In this document: positions 50,424 to 57,598 of the stretch, piece after piece
Position numbering within the stretch: position 1 is the first letter of the stretch
Layout: each line of letters begins with the position of its first letter
Origin: Streptomyces albicerus
GTDB taxonomy: Bacteria; Actinomycetota; Actinomycetes; Streptomycetales; Streptomycetaceae
Assembly: GCF_008905045.1 (NCBI RefSeq)
Contig: NZ_VWMY01000018.1
Coordinates: 123,427 to 187,426, forward strand
Reading direction: 5' to 3'
Length of the DNA stretch: 64,000 bases
Translations under genes and position numbers: made by a program
The notes under the pieces: model-generated
Seen by the model: the letters and a program-made list of their open reading frames with translations, nothing else
Databases searched by the model: none
What the model was told of the DNA's origin: nothing

Positions 50424-50631
50424 CTTCGGCGTCCTCTCGTCGCCTGCCGCGCTCCAGCCGCACCCGACGTCCCTCCCCCAACTCTGGACCGCGCCAAGGG
50501 CGTTGGGCCAGATGCGGGGAACACATTTCCGGGTACGGCCGGGACCTGCTGGGCCGTACGGCACTACCCTCGAAGCGCATCGCCACGACCGGCCCGGGGA
50601 GAGCCGGCCGTCCGGAGGGGGAGGATCCGGG

Positions 50632-51261
50632 ATGATCCGCGTGCTCGTGGTCGAGGACCAGCGTGCGCTGGCCGACGCCCTGGCCATCGCCATCGCGGCG
50701 CAGCCCGACCTGGCCTGCGGCGAAGCGGTGGGCACGGTCGACGAGGCGTTGCGGGAGGCGGCCCGTCGGCCGCCCGCCGTGGTGCTGATGGACATTCATC
50801 TGCCGGGCAAGGACGGTATCGAGGGCACCCGGCTGCTGAAGGCCGCTCATCCCGCCACCCGAGTCGTCGTCCTCACGGCGGACGCGACCCCCGACCAGCT
50901 GGCCCGGGCGGTGGCGGCGGGTGCCTCGGCGTTCCTCGCGAAGCACAGCGCTTTCGGGGACATCCTCACCGCGATCCGCACGACCGCCAGCGGCAAGCTC
51001 CTGGTGGAGGAGTCGACACTGGCGGCCCGGCTCCCGGAACGGCAGTGGGAGCGGAGCGGGCTGACCCGCCGGGAGCACGAGGTGCTGGCCCTGCTCGCCC
51101 AGGGGCTCGGCCTCAAGGCGATCGCGGACCGGCTCGTGCTCAGCCGGCACACGGTACGCGGTCATGTGAAGAGCGTCCTGGTGAAGCTGGGCGCGCACAG
51201 CCAGCTGGAGGCCGTGGTCACGGCGACCCGCCTCGGGATCCTGCCGCGCCAGACCACGTAG
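50632..51261 (+). CDS. NarL/FixJ-family response regulator
   Basis: 209 aa. The receiver domain (1-120) has the phospho-acceptor Asp in VVLMDIHLPGKDG and Thr/Lys in VVVLTADATPD and AFLAKHS. A LuxR-type HTH (about 145-205) reads LTRREHEVLALLAQGLGLKA and ADRLVLSRHTVRGHVKSVL. ATG 50632 follows GGAGGGGGAGGAT. It is divergent from the kaiB-like gene and 574 nt from the kinase start, so it may be the kinase's partner. The stop is followed by three 24-nt tandem repeats. Confidence 0.88.
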   Translation: MIRVLVVEDQRALADALAIAIAAQPDLACGEAVGTVDEALREAARRPPAVVLMDIHLPGKDGIEGTRLLKAAHPATRVVVLTADATPDQLARAVAAGASAFLAKHSAFGDILTAIRTTASGKLLVEESTLAARLPERQWERSGLTRREHEVLALLAQGLGLKAIADRLVLSRHTVRGHVKSVLVKLGAHSQLEAVVTATRLGILPRQTT

Positions 51262-51323
51262 CACCGTCAGAACTCGATCACGGGGCGCCGCCAGAACTCG
51301 ACCACGTACCACCGCCAGAACTC
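51252..51323. repeat. Three 24-nt tandem repeats spanning a stop codon
   Basis: Units at 51252-51275, 51276-51299 and 51300-51323 start GACCACGTAGCACCGTCAGA, GATCACGGGGCGCCGCCAGA and GACCACGTACCACCGCCAGA. The first contains the stop of the response regulator (51259-51261). Confidence 0.85.
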
Positions 51324-51658
51324 ATAGAACGGTGAATCAGCCCATCTGAGGGGGCCGTTCGCCCCGCCTGGGGGATGTCCGCCCGGGCACCCGCTCCCTA
51401 TTGTGCGGAGCGTGCGGCTGCCCACGACAGCGGTTCGCGCCGCTGCCGGCGACTTCCCGAATCCCACGTCGCACCCAGCCAGGCGGCCGCACGGACTGGG
51501 GCCGCCGGGGAGCAGGGCCCGGGCACATGCGCGGAGATGACGGCAGTTCGGATCCCGCGACGTTCGTCCGCCTGCCGGTCGCCCGTCTCCCGCCGGGCGA
51601 GCCCCCGGCGGTCCCGCCTCATCAAGCAGGCACGCCTCACGCCCGTGTTCGCGTGCCC
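51324..51658. other. Intergenic region with a possible gene remnant
   Basis: No complete gene is supported. A plus-strand frame beginning ATG 51527 (MRGDDGSSDPATFVRLPVAR) shows GC-rich third positions up to about 51600 and then loses them, suggesting a decayed or short unknown coding segment. It has no convincing ribosome binding site. A stretch CTATTGTGCGG near 51398 could be a weak -10. Confidence 0.3.
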
Positions 51659-52252
51659 TTATTCGCGTGGCGTGCGCTGTGCCGGCAGCCGCTTCAGCGC
51701 ACCGGCCGCCGCCTGGGCCAGCGCCGGGCGGGCGAGGGCCTCGTTCAGGACGGGACGGGCGCGTTCGTCGCCCAGGACGCCGAGGCCTTCCACGCAGGCG
51801 ATGGCGACCCGGCGATAGGGATCGTGTGGACGGAATCTGCGGGCCAGGGTGGTGATCAGCGCGGGCACGGCCTCAGGAGCGCGCAGCTCGACCAGGAGCC
51901 GTACCGGATGGAGCGCGTAGGCGACCCGCAGTTCGTTGGTGGCCAGGGCGGCCGCCGCGCGCGCGGTGCGCGGATCGCCGAGCCGGGCCAAGGCGTACGC
52001 GGCGGAGGCGCAGCGCTGCGGGTCGCGGTGGTTGAGCAGCAGGACGAGTGCCTCGAAGGCCCGCCGGTCCCCGGCGACGCCGAGCCGGAAGGCGGCCAAC
52101 TCCCGGGCCCACAGCGGCCGTTCGGGAGCGATCAGCACCTCGGCCAGCTCGTCGAGATCATCGGTCGAGATCAGCCGCTCGTACGCGTATGACGCCGCCG
52201 CACCCGCCTCATGCCGTAAGCGCTGGGTGATCGATCGCAACTCTTCGTCCAT
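51659..52252 (-). CDS. HEAT-repeat protein (197 aa)
   Basis: All-helical repeats with alternating LARLGDPRTA-like units: AAFRLGVAGDRRAFEALVLL, SAAYALARLGDPRTARAAAA and VEGLGVLGDERARPVLNEAL. HEAT proteins act as protein-binding scaffolds. The N-terminal 50 residues are helical (MDEELRSITQRLRHEAGAAA). ATG 52252 is preferred over a GTG ten codons upstream. Function unknown. Confidence 0.7.
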   Translation of the reverse strand: MDEELRSITQRLRHEAGAAASYAYERLISTDDLDELAEVLIAPERPLWARELAAFRLGVAGDRRAFEALVLLLNHRDPQRCASAAYALARLGDPRTARAAAALATNELRVAYALHPVRLLVELRAPEAVPALITTLARRFRPHDPYRRVAIACVEGLGVLGDERARPVLNEALARPALAQAAAGALKRLPAQRTPRE

Positions 52253-52305
52253 GACACCGAGCCTATCGGCGACGTACGTCACATTCTCCGGGGACTGGCG
52301 CGCTC

Positions 52306-52350
52306 GTTACCCGCGAGTTAAGCTCAATCGAGCGAGTTACCCACTCGCGG
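52306..52350. promoter_or_regulatory. Repeat/palindrome cluster upstream of the hydroxyacyl-CoA dehydrogenase
   Basis: GTTACCC at 52306 and 52336, GCGAGTTA at 52313-52320 and 52332-52339, and an inverted pair CCGCGAGT (52311-52318) / ACTCGCGG (52343-52350). It resembles a regulator site and may bind the TetR protein encoded downstream. The rest of 52253-52609 shows no coding signal; GTACTTCGTGTACCTCAGTA at 52409 contains a further dyad. Confidence 0.4.
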
Positions 52351-52609
52351 ACTTGCTCGTGGTGGCCTGGTGACGCAGCCGCCATGGGTGTTGGTCGGTT
52401 CGGTACTTCGTGTACCTCAGTACGACACGGCTCCGGGACAGGGCCGGTCGGGTTTTCCTCACCGCTTCGCGGGCCTGCGTTTCGGCCCGCGGACGGCACC
52501 GGGCGTGTGCGCTTCGTAGCCCGGCATCACCCGCAACCTCCGCACTGCGTGCGCCTGTCGGCGTATCCGGGTGCGTCCCTCAGTCGTCACTCATTTCTGG
52601 AGTCCCGCG

Positions 52610-54424
52610 ATGGCCACTCCCCTGCCCGACCCCTCCCTTCCCTCTGCGTCCCCGCTCAAGACCGTCGCGGTCGTCGGCCTCGGCACGATGGGCACCGGCA
52701 TCGCCGAGGTCCTGGCCAAGGCCGGCCGCGAGGTCGTCGGCATCGACATCAGCGAGGCCGCCGCCGCCCAGGCCGTCACCGCGATCGAGTCCTCGACGGC
52801 CCGCGCCGTGCAGCGCGGGCGCCTCACCGAGCAGGAGCGCGGCGACGCCCTCGCCCGCCTGCGCACCTCCACCGACCTGCGGGCCGCGGCCGACGCCGAT
52901 CTGGTGATCGAGGTGGCTCCGGAGTCGTATGAGATCAAGCACCAGATCTTCCGCGAGCTGGACGGCATCGTGCGTCCGGAGACGATCCTGGCGACCGGCA
53001 CGAACGCCCTGTCCGTGACGCGCCTGGCCGCCGACTCGGCGCGCCCCGAGCGCGTCCTGGGCCTGCACTTCTTCAACCCGGCCCCCGCGATGAAGCTGGT
53101 CGAGGTCGTCTCGTCCGTGCTGACCGCGCCGGGCGCCGTCGCCGCCGTCACGGACCTCGCCCTCGAACTCGGCAAGGAGCCCGTCGCGGTCGGCGACCGC
53201 CCCGGCTTCGTCGCCGACGGGCTGCTTTTCGGCTACCTCAACCAGGCCGCCGCGATGTACGAGGCGAAGTACGCCAGCCGCGAGGACATCGACGCCGCGA
53301 TGCGGCTCGGCTGCGGCCTGCCCATGGGCCCGCTCGCCCTCCTGGACCTGATCGGCGTGGACACCGCGCGTACGGTCCTGGAGGCCATGTACGCCGAGTC
53401 TCACGACCGGCTGCACGCTCCCGCGCCCATCCTCAAGCAGCTCAGCGAGGCGGGCCTGACCGGTCGCAAGTCGGGGCGCGGCTTCTACACGTACGAGGCC
53501 CCGGGCAGCGCGACCGTGGTGCGGGACGCGCTGACTCCCCTGGAGGGCGCCTCCCTGATGCCCGGTCGTACCGTCCGCTCGGTCGGCGTCGCGGGCTCCG
53601 GGACCATGGCGTCCGGTATCGCCGAGGTCTTCGCGAAGGCCGGGTACGAGGTCGTTCTCGCGGCGCGCAGCGAGGAGAAGGCGCAGGCCGCCAAGGCCCG
53701 TATCGGCAAGTCGCTTTCGCGTTCTGTCGACAAGGGGCGGATGACCGCCGAGGCGGCCGCCGAGACGCTGGGGCGGATCTCTCCGGCGGGCTCGTACGAC
53801 GCCTTCGCCGAGGTCGATCTGGCACTGGAGGCCGTCGCCGAGGACCTGGAGGTCAAGCAGCAGCTGTTCGAGGTGTTCGACAAGGTCTGCAAGCCGGGCG
53901 CGATCCTGGCCACCACGACGTCGTCGCTGCCCGTCGTCGCCTGCGCCCGCGCGACCTCGCGGCCGCAGGACGTGATCGGTATGCACTTCTTCAACCCGGC
54001 CCCGGCGATGAAGCTGGTCGAGGTCGTCCGGACCGTCCTGACGGCGGACGACGTGCACGCCACGGTCCGTGAGGTCTGCGCGAAGGTCCGCAAGCATCCG
54101 GTGGACTGCGGTGACCGGGCGGGCTTCATCGTGAACGCGCTGCTGTTTCCGTACCTGAACAACGCGATCAAGATGGTCCAGGAGCACTACGCCTCGCTCG
54201 ACGACATCGACGCCGCGATGAAGCTGGGCGGCGGCTACCCGATGGGCCCCTTCGAGCTCCTCGACGTGGTCGGCCTCGACGTCTCGCTGGCCATCGAGAA
54301 GGTCCTGCACCGCGAGTTCCGCGACCCGGGCCTCGCCCCGGCGCCCCTCCTGGAGCACCTGGTGGCCGCGGGCTGCCTCGGCCGCAAGACGGGCCGCGGC
54401 TTCCGCGAATATGCCCGCCACTGA
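52610..54424 (+). CDS. 3-hydroxyacyl-CoA dehydrogenase, internally duplicated (604 aa)
   Basis: Two complete 3HCDH modules in tandem. Module 1 starts with VAVVGLGTMGTGIAEVLAKA (about 20-40) and module 2 with SVGVAGSGTMASGIAEVFAK (about 325). Each carries the HFFNPAPAMKLVEVV catalytic block (His of the His-Glu pair) and a C-terminal domain with MGPLALLDLIGVD or MGPFELLDVVGLD. It is likely an NAD(P)-dependent 3-hydroxybutyryl-CoA dehydrogenase; it may link the ethylmalonyl-CoA pathway to beta-oxidation or PHB metabolism. ATG 52610 (MATPLPDPSLPSASPLKTVA) is preferred over the 13-codon longer frame. Confidence 0.88.
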   Translation: MATPLPDPSLPSASPLKTVAVVGLGTMGTGIAEVLAKAGREVVGIDISEAAAAQAVTAIESSTARAVQRGRLTEQERGDALARLRTSTDLRAAADADLVIEVAPESYEIKHQIFRELDGIVRPETILATGTNALSVTRLAADSARPERVLGLHFFNPAPAMKLVEVVSSVLTAPGAVAAVTDLALELGKEPVAVGDRPGFVADGLLFGYLNQAAAMYEAKYASREDIDAAMRLGCGLPMGPLALLDLIGVDTARTVLEAMYAESHDRLHAPAPILKQLSEAGLTGRKSGRGFYTYEAPGSATVVRDALTPLEGASLMPGRTVRSVGVAGSGTMASGIAEVFAKAGYEVVLAARSEEKAQAAKARIGKSLSRSVDKGRMTAEAAAETLGRISPAGSYDAFAEVDLALEAVAEDLEVKQQLFEVFDKVCKPGAILATTTSSLPVVACARATSRPQDVIGMHFFNPAPAMKLVEVVRTVLTADDVHATVREVCAKVRKHPVDCGDRAGFIVNALLFPYLNNAIKMVQEHYASLDDIDAAMKLGGGYPMGPFELLDVVGLDVSLAIEKVLHREFRDPGLAPAPLLEHLVAAGCLGRKTGRGFREYARH

Positions 54425-54680
54425 GCCACACGACCTCCGGCCCGGGCACCGCCCCGGAGCCGCTCCCGCAGCCAGGCCTGCGAACCTGCCCGCGAACAGT
54501 CCCGGCCCCCGCCGAGGGGCCGGGACTGAACCCGGAAACGGAAACGGAAACGGGAACGGGGCGGGAGTCGAGGTCGGCTCCGGGTCCGGGGTCGGGGTCG
54601 GGAACAGGTCCAGGGTGTGGCCCGCCACAGGGACCGGAACACGACCCGGCGGCCGGTCCGGAAACGGTGTCGGCGGCGGG

Positions 54681-54908
54681 TCCGAGGCGCAGCCCGGCGC
54701 AGGGGCCGACGGCCGGTCCCAGGCGCAGCCCGGCGCAGGAGCCGACGGCCAGTCCCAGGCGCAGCCCGGAGCTGGGGCCGAGGCGCGGCCCGGCGCAGGG
54801 TCCGAGGCGCAACCCAGCGCAGGGGCCGACGGCCGGTCCCAGGCGCAGCCCGGAGCTGGGACCGGCGGCCGGTCCGAGGCGTGGGTCGGTGCTGGGGCCG
54901 GTGAGCCG
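54681..54908. repeat. 36-nt minisatellite (about 6 units) ahead of the TetR gene
   Basis: Units start at 54681, 54717, 54753 (48 nt, one extra 12-nt insertion), 54801, 54837 and 54873, each beginning TCC(C/G)AGGCGCA. All lengths are multiples of three. In the frame of the downstream TetR gene they encode a 12-residue repeat of the form SQAQPGAGADGR. The region 54425-55040 also holds GGAAAC repeats near 54535-54565 and no other gene signal. Confidence 0.8.
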
Positions 54909-55040
54909 TCCGGTGGTTGGTTCGAGGAGCGGGCGGGCTGGGGTGGGCTGCTTGACCCCGCAGCCTCCCCGCCGGCGGCCCTCCGTGGGGAAAGACCCGG
55001 TCATGAGCGCCCCGCCGCGTACATGCAGTACGTTCGGGGC

Positions 55041-55856
55041 ATGTCCCAGCCCGCCAAGTCCTCCCGTACACCAGCTACGCCCGACGCCCCGGAGAGTGCC
55101 GCGGGCAGCCGCGCAGCAGCGCAGCGGCTCAAGATGCGCCGAGAACTGGCGGCCGCCGCGATGGAGCTGTTCGCGACGAAGGGGTACGAGGCGACGACCG
55201 TCGACGAGATCGCGGCCGCGGCAGGGGTCGCCCGGCGCACCTTCTTCCGGCACTTCCGCTCCAAGGAAGAGGCGATCTTCCCGGACCACGACGACACCCT
55301 GATCCGCGCCGAGGCCGTGCTCAACGCGGCGCCGGCGCACGAGCACCCGCTCGACACCGTGTGCCGCGGCATCAAGGAAGTCATGAAGATGTACGCGGCC
55401 CGGCCGGAGATCTCGGTGTCGCGCTACAAGCTCACGCGCGAGGTACCGACGTTGCGGGAGGCGGAGATCGCGTCCGTGGCGCGGTACGAGCGGCTGTTCA
55501 CCCGCTATCTCCTCGGACACTTCGACGAGCACGCACACGACGACGACGCCAACGACGACCCGCTGCTCGCCGAGGTCGCCGCGTCCGCCGTGGTCACGGC
55601 CCACAACCACGTCCTGCGGCGGTGGCTGCGGGCCGGCGGGCAGGGAGACGTCGAGGCTCAGCTGGATCATGCCTTCGCCATCGTCCGGAAGACCTTCGGC
55701 ACGGGGATAGGGGCCGGACGGGAAACCGCACCGCTGTCCGCGCCCGCGTCCGCCGCGTCCATGGAGGGCGAGGTGCTGGTGACCGTCGCCCGTGTCGACG
55801 CTCCGTTGCATCAGGTCATGCGCACCATCGAGCAGGCACTCAAGGAGCGGTCGTAG
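55041..55856 (+). CDS. TetR-family transcriptional regulator
   Basis: 271 aa from ATG 55041. The HTH is at about 30-80 (LKMRRELAAAAMELFATKGY, then TTVDEIAAAAGVARRTFFRHF). The ligand-binding part follows, with an acidic patch FDEHAHDDDANDDPLLAE and a C-terminal helix LHQVMRTIEQALKERS. It lies between the hydroxyacyl-CoA dehydrogenase and the ethylmalonyl-CoA operon and may control one or both. The same frame stays open to 54411 through the repeats, so a much longer N-terminus is possible but lacks a ribosome binding site. Confidence 0.85.
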   Translation: MSQPAKSSRTPATPDAPESAAGSRAAAQRLKMRRELAAAAMELFATKGYEATTVDEIAAAAGVARRTFFRHFRSKEEAIFPDHDDTLIRAEAVLNAAPAHEHPLDTVCRGIKEVMKMYAARPEISVSRYKLTREVPTLREAEIASVARYERLFTRYLLGHFDEHAHDDDANDDPLLAEVAASAVVTAHNHVLRRWLRAGGQGDVEAQLDHAFAIVRKTFGTGIGAGRETAPLSAPASAASMEGEVLVTVARVDAPLHQVMRTIEQALKERS

Positions 55857-55874
55857 GGAACTTCCCGCAAGCTG

Positions 55875-55908
55875 AAGGGGCACGCCCGCGAGGGTGCTGC
55901 CCCTTTTT
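55875..55908 (+). terminator. Rho-independent terminator after the TetR gene
   Basis: Stem AAGGGGCA..GCCC / GGGT..TGCCCCTT (about 55875-55905) with loop GCGA, followed by a T-run (TTTTT). Confidence 0.75.
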
Positions 55909-55995
55909 GCTTCCTTTTCGCCCGCCCTCTGATCGATCATCGCTCATCTGTTACCGGCAGATGACAAGTGAGAGAAATTGTTGGCACTCGGTGCC

Positions 55996-56024
55996 TTGCT
56001 AGATGACACGGCGTGCCATACGTT
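55996..56024 (+). promoter_or_regulatory. Candidate ccr operon promoter with long leader
   Basis: TTGCTA (55996-56001), 17-nt spacer, TACGTT (56019-56024). Transcription would start near 56031, leaving a ~220-nt leader before the GTG at 56252. A small palindrome GGCACTCGGTGCC lies just upstream (55983-55995). Beyond this and the TetR terminator, 55857-56251 holds no gene. Confidence 0.5.
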
Positions 56025-56251
56025 GAAGGTGTCCGGGCGGCCGGCGTGCAGAGATCCTTCGTACGCCGGCTGTCCCCGCAAACCATTGGTCTGCGCGCCC
56101 GGACGCCTGCGTCACAGGCAACCTTCCGCGCCACAAAGCGCTGCCGAGCACCACCCTCCGCCGAACCGACGGCACTGCCTCACACCAGCAGCAACCACCC
56201 CGACGTAACCCTCAGCGTTCCCCTCAGACGCTCATCGCCGGAGGCAACACC

Positions 56252-57589
56252 GTGAAGGAAATCCTGGACGCGATTCAGTCGCCGGAGTCGACCTCCGCCG
56301 ACTTCGCCGCGCTGCCGCTGCCCGACTCGTACCGCGCGATCACCGTGCACAAGGACGAGACGGAGATGTTCACCGGGCTCACCACCCGTGACAAGGACCC
56401 CCGCAAGTCGCTGCACCTGGACGAGGTCCCGGTCCCCGAACTCGGCCCGGGCGAGGCCCTGGTGGCCGTGATGGCCTCCTCGGTCAACTACAACTCGGTG
56501 TGGACGTCGATCTTCGAGCCGATGGCGACCTTCGGCTTCCTCGAGCGCTACGGCAAGCTCAGCGAGCTCACCAAGCGCCACGACCTGCCGTACCACATCA
56601 TCGGCTCCGACCTCGCGGGCGTCGTCCTGCGCACCGGGCCCGGCGTCAACGCCTGGCAGCCCGGTGACGAGGTCGTCGCGCACTGCCTGTCCGTCGAGCT
56701 GGAGTCGTCCGACGGCCACAACGACACGATGCTCGACCCCGAGCAGCGCATCTGGGGCTTCGAGACCAACTTCGGCGGTCTCGCCGAGATCGCGCTCGTG
56801 AAGTCCAACCAGCTGATGCCGAAGCCCGACCACCTGAGCTGGGAGGAGGCCGCCGCTCCGGGGCTCGTGAACTCCACGGCCTACCGGCAGCTCGTCTCCC
56901 GCAACGGCGCCGGCATGAAGCAGGGCGACAATGTCCTCATCTGGGGCGCGAGCGGCGGACTCGGCTCGTACGCCACCCAGTTCGCGCTCGCCGGCGGTGC
57001 CAACCCCATCTGTGTGGTCTCCAGCCCGCAGAAGGCCGACATCTGCCGCGCCATGGGCGCCGAGGCGATCATCGACCGCAACGCCGAGGACTACAAGTTC
57101 TGGCGGGACGAGCACCACCAGGACCCGAAGGAGTGGAAGCGCTTCGGCAAGCGCATCCGCGAGCTCACCGGCGGCGAGGACGTGGACATCGTCTTCGAGC
57201 ACCCGGGCCGTGAGACCTTCGGCGCTTCCGTCTACGTCACGCGCAAGGGCGGCACGATCGTCACCTGCGCCTCGACCTCGGGCTACAACCACGAGTACGA
57301 CAACCGCTACCTGTGGATGTCCCTGAAGCGCATCATCGGCTCGCACTTCGCCAACTACCGCGAGGCCTGGGAGGCCAACCGGCTCATCGCGAAGGGCAAG
57401 ATCCACCCGACGCTCTCCAGGGTGTACTCGCTGGAAGAGACCGGGCAGGCCGCGTACGACGTGCACCGCAACCTCCACCAGGGCAAGGTCGGCGTGCTCG
57501 CGCTGGCGCCCGAGGAGGGCCTGGGTGTGCGCGACCCGGAGATGCGGGCCAAGCACGTCGACGCCATCAACCGCTTCCGGAACATCTGA
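56252..57589 (+). CDS. ccr: Crotonyl-CoA carboxylase/reductase
   Basis: 445 aa MDR-family enzyme. It begins with GTG 56252 behind GGAGG (56240-56244). Family sequence includes SSVNYNSVWTSIFEPMATFG, HIIGSDLAGVVLRTGPGVNA, LIWGASGGLGSYATQFALAG (NADPH motif) and KRIIGSHFANYREAWEANRL. It reductively carboxylates crotonyl-CoA to ethylmalonyl-CoA, the key step of the ethylmalonyl-CoA pathway and a source of extender units for polyketides. 9 nt separate it from meaA. Confidence 0.93.
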   Translation: MKEILDAIQSPESTSADFAALPLPDSYRAITVHKDETEMFTGLTTRDKDPRKSLHLDEVPVPELGPGEALVAVMASSVNYNSVWTSIFEPMATFGFLERYGKLSELTKRHDLPYHIIGSDLAGVVLRTGPGVNAWQPGDEVVAHCLSVELESSDGHNDTMLDPEQRIWGFETNFGGLAEIALVKSNQLMPKPDHLSWEEAAAPGLVNSTAYRQLVSRNGAGMKQGDNVLIWGASGGLGSYATQFALAGGANPICVVSSPQKADICRAMGAEAIIDRNAEDYKFWRDEHHQDPKEWKRFGKRIRELTGGEDVDIVFEHPGRETFGASVYVTRKGGTIVTCASTSGYNHEYDNRYLWMSLKRIIGSHFANYREAWEANRLIAKGKIHPTLSRVYSLEETGQAAYDVHRNLHQGKVGVLALAPEEGLGVRDPEMRAKHVDAINRFRNI

Positions 57590-57598
57590 GGTTCATCG

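Noticed and set aside
55981..56018. TTGGCACTC upstream of ccr looks like half of a CIRCE (HrcA) element
   Set aside because: The partner GAGTGCCAA is not found at the required 9-nt spacing; only one half-site matches.
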